Source of the DNA: a virus
Length of the DNA: 55,480 bases
Strand: one strand, 5' to 3'
IMG/VR virus record: IMGVR_UViG_3300010368_000014
Coordinates: 1 to 55,480 of that record
Within the stretch, counting starts at the first letter, position 1. Every line of letters starts with the position of its first letter. The notes beneath the pieces were generated by a model. The model saw only the letters and a program-made list of their open reading frames with translations, was not told where the DNA came from and ran no database searches. This document shows, piece by piece, positions 51,312 to 55,480 of the stretch. The position numbers were made by a program, and so were the translations under genes.

Positions 51312-53018
51312 ATGGTTAATCATTTAACAGGATTAAACAAATCTTTTATACCGACCGATAATCTTTTAGTAGAAAAATACAGTAATTATTCTGAACATGA
51401 TAAATTTGGGCAGTATGATAATTATAACTTCTTATTAGAAAAGACTGAACCTGAAAAGGAACAATTAAGTTTGCTTTTAGAGAATGTGTCAGGAAATGTG
51501 TCAGGTGTTTTCGCTTCTATTGCATTTCCACTTATTAAGCGTACTTTTGATAATATCATATCAAAAAGCCTAGTTACATTTTACCCAATTGATAAAGCAT
51601 CAAGTAAAATTTTCTTTTTTTATCCTAAAGTATCATCTCGCAGAGAAAGCGGTGGTAAGCAAATTCACATAGAAAATACAAGTGATTATAAATGTTTAGG
51701 ATTAAATTGCCCTGAGCCTTTTGTGGAAAGCTGTAAATCATTTTACGATCAGCTTTATAATGATTCTTTTTATGATCAATCTAAAGGAGCGTATGAAGTT
51801 ATAGTTGCTACTGGGACTCCTTTTTCATTTGATGCAGATAGTTGTATAGTACCTTATACAGATGTCACCTCACAAGATAATACTATTAGAGCCATTGGTT
51901 TTAAAATAACTGGATTAAATAACAAGCCAGTCTTTAGTAATGGCAGAGGAAATGAAATAGCTGTTGAAGAATTTATTACATCTTTTAGAGTTATAAACTC
52001 TGGTGCTCCTATTGTTGATTCATCTGATAATGTAATATATCAAACAGGTGATGAAGTTAAGGGAAGATTTTTCGCACAAAAATATGGGGATAGTATTGTA
52101 CATGTTGATGATTTATGCGATGAAAATGGGTATATTTTATATGAAATTGATTTAAAACATCCTGTTAGTTCTGGCAATCCAACAACATATGATGGATATG
52201 TTGGAGTTTTACCTAACGTTAATATTTCTTCAAATTTTACATTTACTTGGAAACGATATGATACCCTAGAAAATAATGGACAAATTAGTGAATATGGTTT
52301 TGATTTACGTGGTATAGATTTACAAGTTGTTGATCGAATGACTAGAGCGATATGGTCACCACAACTTCAAATGGATTTACAAGCATATCAAAATATTAAC
52401 GCTAATAAAGAATTTATTAATTCTATGTCGCAGCAAATTGCCTTAGAAATTGATAGAGAGATTTTACTTGATTTAAAAAACGCTGCGCCTTGGGCATTAA
52501 GATTTGATTATTTAGGATGGCAAAATACCACTCAAACTTACAATCAAGAGTTATGGAACAAAAAATTATTCGACAAGATTAATGAGGTTTCAGCACAAAT
52601 ACATAAAACGACTAATTGTGGTGGAGCAAATTGGGTTGTTCTTAGTCCTGAAGCTTCTGCTCTGTTCCCTAATTTAAGCATTTTAAGAGAGGGAGAGACA
52701 CTTACAGAAAAAGATAGGTACAACATAGGTCTAAAGAGAGTAGGAACCTTAGGAGGGAGATATGACGTATTTATTGATGCTTTTGCTAAACCTAATGATA
52801 TACTTATTGGGTTTAAACCAGAATCATTGACAAATGTGGGGTATATTTATGCACCATATGTTTTAGCACAACCAAGTGTTCCTGTTATGAATCCAAATAA
52901 TTTCTCTATAAATCAGATGTTAATGACTAGATATGCAAAGAAATTTACTAATAGCAAGATGTATGGGAAAATTTACGTAGATAATATACCTACATTTAAT
53001 ACATTTGAAAGTCGATAA
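51312..53018 (+). CDS. Major capsid protein (T4 gp23-like, 568 aa)
   Basis: An HK97-fold capsid protein of the gp23 type. The conserved C-terminal half is clear: RMTRAIWSPQLQMDLQAYQN, then NSMSQQIALEIDREIL (~373-386), and INEVSAQIHKTTNCGGANWV followed by GGRYDVFIDAFAKPNDILIG and MLMTRYAKKFTNSKMYGKIY at the end. The N-terminal ~65 residues may be removed by a prohead protease in maturation; no cleavage site is certain. The long middle (~100-330) holds an inserted beta-rich domain. Late box 12 bases upstream of the ATG and a strong hairpin 29 bases after the stop. Confidence 0.88.
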   Translation: MVNHLTGLNKSFIPTDNLLVEKYSNYSEHDKFGQYDNYNFLLEKTEPEKEQLSLLLENVSGNVSGVFASIAFPLIKRTFDNIISKSLVTFYPIDKASSKIFFFYPKVSSRRESGGKQIHIENTSDYKCLGLNCPEPFVESCKSFYDQLYNDSFYDQSKGAYEVIVATGTPFSFDADSCIVPYTDVTSQDNTIRAIGFKITGLNNKPVFSNGRGNEIAVEEFITSFRVINSGAPIVDSSDNVIYQTGDEVKGRFFAQKYGDSIVHVDDLCDENGYILYEIDLKHPVSSGNPTTYDGYVGVLPNVNISSNFTFTWKRYDTLENNGQISEYGFDLRGIDLQVVDRMTRAIWSPQLQMDLQAYQNINANKEFINSMSQQIALEIDREILLDLKNAAPWALRFDYLGWQNTTQTYNQELWNKKLFDKINEVSAQIHKTTNCGGANWVVLSPEASALFPNLSILREGETLTEKDRYNIGLKRVGTLGGRYDVFIDAFAKPNDILIGFKPESLTNVGYIYAPYVLAQPSVPVMNPNNFSINQMLMTRYAKKFTNSKMYGKIYVDNIPTFNTFESR

Positions 53019-53029
53019 ATTTACTGTAT

Positions 53030-54121
53030 ATGTTATACACATTATTATGCATATTATGTTTTATAAACATAATATGCATTTTTTTTAATTTTTTATTTTA
53101 TAAGCGTAATTATTATAAAATAAAAATTATAGATGGAATACAAAAAAACAGTCAGGTTTGCATATACGTTAAAGATAAAAATCATAGATTTAATTTTGTA
53201 ACTGATAATTTTGAAGAATTTGCACCATTATATAACGTGTTTGGATTTACAGATTATGATTTTTTCCCTAAAGACATTGCTGATAAATTTAGAGAGGGAG
53301 ACTTACATGTGAGGTCAACACATGAAAGGTTAAATATTATTGATGCATTAGAATTAGGAGATAATGTTTTATATTATAATTCATCTAAATTTATGATTGA
53401 TAACGAAAACATGTGTGGTGTAAGCATAGATATAACTAATGAAATTAAAAAAAGTGAAAAGGTACAAGAAACGAATAATTTTTTAACTCATATAAATTAC
53501 ATAATAAGACATGATTTATATAACTCAATAAATTTAGTTAATCAGTTTTTTATTAAAATCGAAAAAAAAATTGAAATAGAATATTTAGAAGAGCATAAAA
53601 TAATTGGAGCTTTTAAAGCTTTAAAACAATGTATTTTTACTTTAAAAGAAACCTTTCAAGGGATTTGTGATTTTAGTATAATGTTGGATGATCATAAAAA
53701 ATTACCTGTTGAAAGTTTTTACTTAAGTGTAATATTAAATGATTTTTTAAAAAAAACCGCTTATTATTCATATGTAGATATAGATGAAGAAATGGGAATA
53801 ATTACAGCAAATAAATCATTGATGATAACGGCTCTTATCAATTTAATAAAAAATGGAATTAAGCACAATAATTCACAAAATAAAAAAGTAAAAATTTATA
53901 AATGTGAGAATGATCTACTTATAGAAGATAATGGGTATGGTATAACAGATGAACAACTTTCTAAATTTATAAAGCCATATTCACAAGCAAATGATAATGG
54001 TGAGGGATTAGGGTTAGGATTATCAATAACAAACCTAATTTTAAAATACCATAATTTAAATTTATCTGCTTTACCTAAAGAAAACGGTACTATTTTAGTA
54101 ATAAAAAATATATTCATATAA
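53030..54121 (+). CDS. Membrane-anchored sensor histidine kinase (363 aa)
   Basis: An N-terminal membrane helix (LLCILCFINIICIFFNFLFY, 5-24) is followed by a PAS-like domain (~35-135; NSQVCIYVKDKNHRFNFVTD, then FGFTDYDFFPKDIADKF). The HisKA-like helix has IIRHDLYNSINLV with the phospho-acceptor H161. The HATPase part has the N-box LINLIKNGIKHN (N271/N275), G1 EDNGYGI (299-305) and G2 GEGLGLGLSI (324-333). All landmarks for ATP-dependent autophosphorylation are present. No other phage gene here has this shape. A terminator-type hairpin overlaps codons 6-19. It is directly behind the capsid gene and followed by a response regulator. Confidence 0.8.
   Translation: MLYTLLCILCFINIICIFFNFLFYKRNYYKIKIIDGIQKNSQVCIYVKDKNHRFNFVTDNFEEFAPLYNVFGFTDYDFFPKDIADKFREGDLHVRSTHERLNIIDALELGDNVLYYNSSKFMIDNENMCGVSIDITNEIKKSEKVQETNNFLTHINYIIRHDLYNSINLVNQFFIKIEKKIEIEYLEEHKIIGAFKALKQCIFTLKETFQGICDFSIMLDDHKKLPVESFYLSVILNDFLKKTAYYSYVDIDEEMGIITANKSLMITALINLIKNGIKHNNSQNKKVKIYKCENDLLIEDNGYGITDEQLSKFIKPYSQANDNGEGLGLGLSITNLILKYHNLNLSALPKENGTILVIKNIFI
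53047..53086 (+). terminator. Strong intrinsic terminator after the capsid gene, inside the kinase start
   Basis: ATGCATATTATGTTT (53047-53061) pairs perfectly with AAACATAATATGCAT (53065-53079) around a 3-base loop, followed by eight T (53079-53086). It fits a classical rho-independent terminator of the capsid transcript. Its stem lies within the first codons of the histidine kinase, so readthrough would set kinase expression. Confidence 0.75.
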
Positions 54122-54130
54122 TATATTTTT

Positions 54131-54139
54131 ATATTTATA
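54131..54139 (+). promoter_or_regulatory. Weak late-box variant ATATTTATA
   Basis: One base off CTATTTATA, 16 bases before the response regulator ATG at 54156. The variant may be chance in an AT-rich gap. If active, it would express the regulator separately from the kinase. Confidence 0.25.
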
Positions 54140-54155
54140 TGAAAAAAAAGTTTTG

Positions 54156-54602
54156 ATGTTTAGCAACTATAAAATAAAAACACTTTTATGTGTTGAAGAT
54201 GATATATTTTATTCATATCTTTTTCAAGATGCAGCAGAAAGTGTAGATTTAGCAATAAAAGTAAAAGCCATTCATTCTTCTGATGAAGCAGAAGAATGGT
54301 TTATTAAATCAAGAAAGCGGGGGGATGTTCCTGATTGTATTTTTGTGGATGTAAATCTTAAAGGGTCTTCTTTTTCTGGGTTAGAACTTATAAGAAAAAT
54401 TAATTTTGAACATGGAAATAACGTTGTTATTGGTGTTATATCAACATCTAATGATGATCAAGAAAAAGCAACAGCAGTAAAAAATGGGGCACAATTCTGG
54501 ATTTTGAAAGACACGTTAGATTTAGAAAAAGTATTAATTGATTTTAAAGATGATTTTATAGGTTTTCAAAACAGATTATTACCATTTAAAACCTATAAAT
54601 AA
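54156..54602 (+). CDS. Single-domain response regulator (CheY-like, 148 aa)
   Basis: A receiver domain with all key residues: the acidic pair in VEDD (E14, D15, D16), the phospho-acceptor D65 in IFVDVNLKG, the switch Ser/Thr in VISTSND (96-98) and the lysine K118 in WILKD. No DNA-binding or other output domain follows; the protein ends shortly after the receiver. It is therefore a phosphate-dependent interaction partner, not a classical transcription factor. The start is ATG 54156. It lies 34 bases after the histidine kinase stop and shares a base with the start of the next gene. Confidence 0.85.
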   Translation: MFSNYKIKTLLCVEDDIFYSYLFQDAAESVDLAIKVKAIHSSDEAEEWFIKSRKRGDVPDCIFVDVNLKGSSFSGLELIRKINFEHGNNVVIGVISTSNDDQEKATAVKNGAQFWILKDTLDLEKVLIDFKDDFIGFQNRLLPFKTYK

Positions 54603-55204
54603 TGATTATTGATGAAAAAACATTTGAGGCTCTATATGAATTAAAAGAAACACAGGAGATTTTTTTGAGTGGAGATATAATAAAATTTATAGAGCCTCAA
54701 GATGAATTACAAAAAGTATATTTGTTTGAATGTATTACTTTATATAAAAATTCTATAAGAAATCGTTTAAGTACTTCACAACTAGTTTTAAAACAAAATT
54801 TACAACTAGTAAAAAAGGAAACTATTTTATTAGAAACGTTAGAACAATTAAGAATTGAAAGTGAAGCAGTAAAAGAAGAAAAAAATAGAACTAAAGAAAT
54901 ATTAGTTTTAACCGAAAGAGATAAAGTTTCTGCTGAACAGCAAGTAGAGATACTCAAAACCAGTAAAAAATTAGACATATTAAATAGAGGGTTACTTTTT
55001 AGTATGATAGCTATATTTACTATTATTGTTAGTGTTACTCTTATTCAAACTGCTTTTCTGTATAAAAATTTAGAAACTGATCAAATTATAGGCAATGTGT
55101 TTAATATATACAATATCTTACTAACTGGTTTACTTACAATAGTCAGCAGTGTCTTAGGGGTAAAAATAGGGTTAAATAATAATAAGGAAGAAAAAACAGT
55201 TTAA
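54602..55204 (+). CDS. Coiled-coil membrane protein (200 aa) linked to the two-component genes
   Basis: A long helical coil (~60-135; VLKQNLQLVKKETILLETLE, then KEEKNRTKEILVLTERDKVS) followed by two membrane helices (LLFSMIAIFTIIVSVTLIQT and IYNILLTGLLTIVSSVLGVK) near the C-terminus. The coil would be cytoplasmic. The topology suggests a membrane platform or effector for the kinase/regulator pair. The start shares a base with the regulator stop (TAATG), so it is co-translated. No family recognised. Confidence 0.6.
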   Translation: MIIDEKTFEALYELKETQEIFLSGDIIKFIEPQDELQKVYLFECITLYKNSIRNRLSTSQLVLKQNLQLVKKETILLETLEQLRIESEAVKEEKNRTKEILVLTERDKVSAEQQVEILKTSKKLDILNRGLLFSMIAIFTIIVSVTLIQTAFLYKNLETDQIIGNVFNIYNILLTGLLTIVSSVLGVKIGLNNNKEEKTV

Positions 55205-55247
55205 ATATTTTCTTTCACCGTTGGCAACCCTTATATTTAAAATAAAA

Positions 55248-55480
55248 TTGAAAGAGGATATTAACATAGAAGTTTATTTTATGGCACGACAAGTTGGAAA
55301 AACAATGAGGGCAATTGAAAGATTTGTTATGAACTATGATAAATCTATATTTATCAATCCTAATAATGAGTCAACTAGATCAACAATTGAAACAATCCTT
55401 CTTAATTACCCTCATCTAAATCCCGGATTTTTAAGTAAAAAAGTTTTCTCGCTTAATGCTAATAGAAATAAATACATGGA
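55248..55480 (+). CDS. P-loop NTPase, 5' part (right edge partial)
   Basis: The frame is open to the window end. The Walker A-like segment is VYFMARQVGKTMRAIERF; residues before ARQVGKT form the strand that P-loops need. An ATG at 55281 would begin right at the P-loop and lose that strand, so the TTG at 55248 is preferred as the start; a TTG start is also used at 25371. A TATATTTA box lies 9 bases upstream. Continuation reads NYDKSIFINPNNESTRSTIE. A helicase, terminase or recombinase ATPase are all possible; the fragment cannot decide. Confidence 0.5.
   Translation, partial: MKEDINIEVYFMARQVGKTMRAIERFVMNYDKSIFINPNNESTRSTIETILLNYPHLNPGFLSKKVFSLNANRNKYM

Noticed and set aside
1-55480. CRISPR array, insertion sequence, integrase or attachment site
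   Set aside because: No regularly spaced direct repeats, terminal inverted repeats with a transposase, or recombinase motifs were seen in the window.

Overview
The window is a contiguous piece of a large, strongly AT-rich, strictly lytic-looking myovirus genome (T4-like in its virion and recombination genes) that most likely infects a member of the Bacteroidota, probably a flavobacterium. The phage assignment rests on a T4 gp23-type major capsid protein, a gp19-type tail tube, a gp6-type baseplate wedge, a gp46/gp47-type recombination nuclease pair and phage-type sigma factors. The host assignment rests on three things: TAnnTTTG promoters of Bacteroidota type, SprB-like surface repeats and tandem GCT..NYNP..DDGSC motifs in virion proteins, and the low GC content. 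No integrase, repressor, tRNA, IS element or CRISPR array was recognised.

Layout. 1-2400: end of a beta-helix protein (cut by the window edge) facing a neck-like protein and small unknown genes on the minus strand. 2403-6143 (-): a 1246-residue apparent primase-polymerase/helicase fusion. 6144-6848: a divergent control region with two copies of a long palindrome around a small gene. 6849-9649: two glycosyltransferases and a sigma factor. 9652-25319: a tightly packed baseplate/tail operon of nine clear genes, starting at a CTATTTATA box and ending in large repeat-bearing virion proteins. 25344-33987: DNA metabolism (PD-(D/E)XK nuclease, DNA methyltransferase, IMPDH/GMP reductase-like enzyme, Mre11/Rad50 pair, second sigma factor), then two membrane proteins. 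34001-37627: a possible structured RNA, small unknown genes and a minus-strand cluster. 37629-41080: membrane-anchored amidase, MazG-like protein and a VWA protein. 41128-42843 (-): tail tube and associated genes. 42894-46853: acidic protein, Clp-like AAA+ protein, KTSC protein and thymidylate synthase. 46855-53018: nucleotidyltransferase, acidic prohead-like proteins, dCMP deaminase and the major capsid protein. 53030-55204: a histidine kinase, a single-domain response regulator and a membrane coiled-coil protein. 55248-end: start of a P-loop protein.

Regulation can be read directly. A nine-base box, CTATTTATA, lies 6-13 bases before eight virion or virion-linked starts on both strands and is probably the late promoter. 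TATCTTTG-type boxes precede the replication, Clp and other non-structural genes and are probably read by the host sigma factor. Two phage sigma-like proteins are candidates for recognising the late box. A palindrome of up to 24 bp with core TTTTAACATATGTTAAAA occurs at four sites, two intergenic and two inside genes.

The most unusual content is the two-component signalling cassette directly behind the capsid gene, with a strong terminator hairpin overlapping the kinase start. Other items worth a second look are the palindrome family, the shifted domain boundary between the Mre11 and Rad50 homologues, and a nucleotidyltransferase with a C-terminal NUMOD-like DNA-binding segment. All functions are read from sequence by eye; no database search was run.
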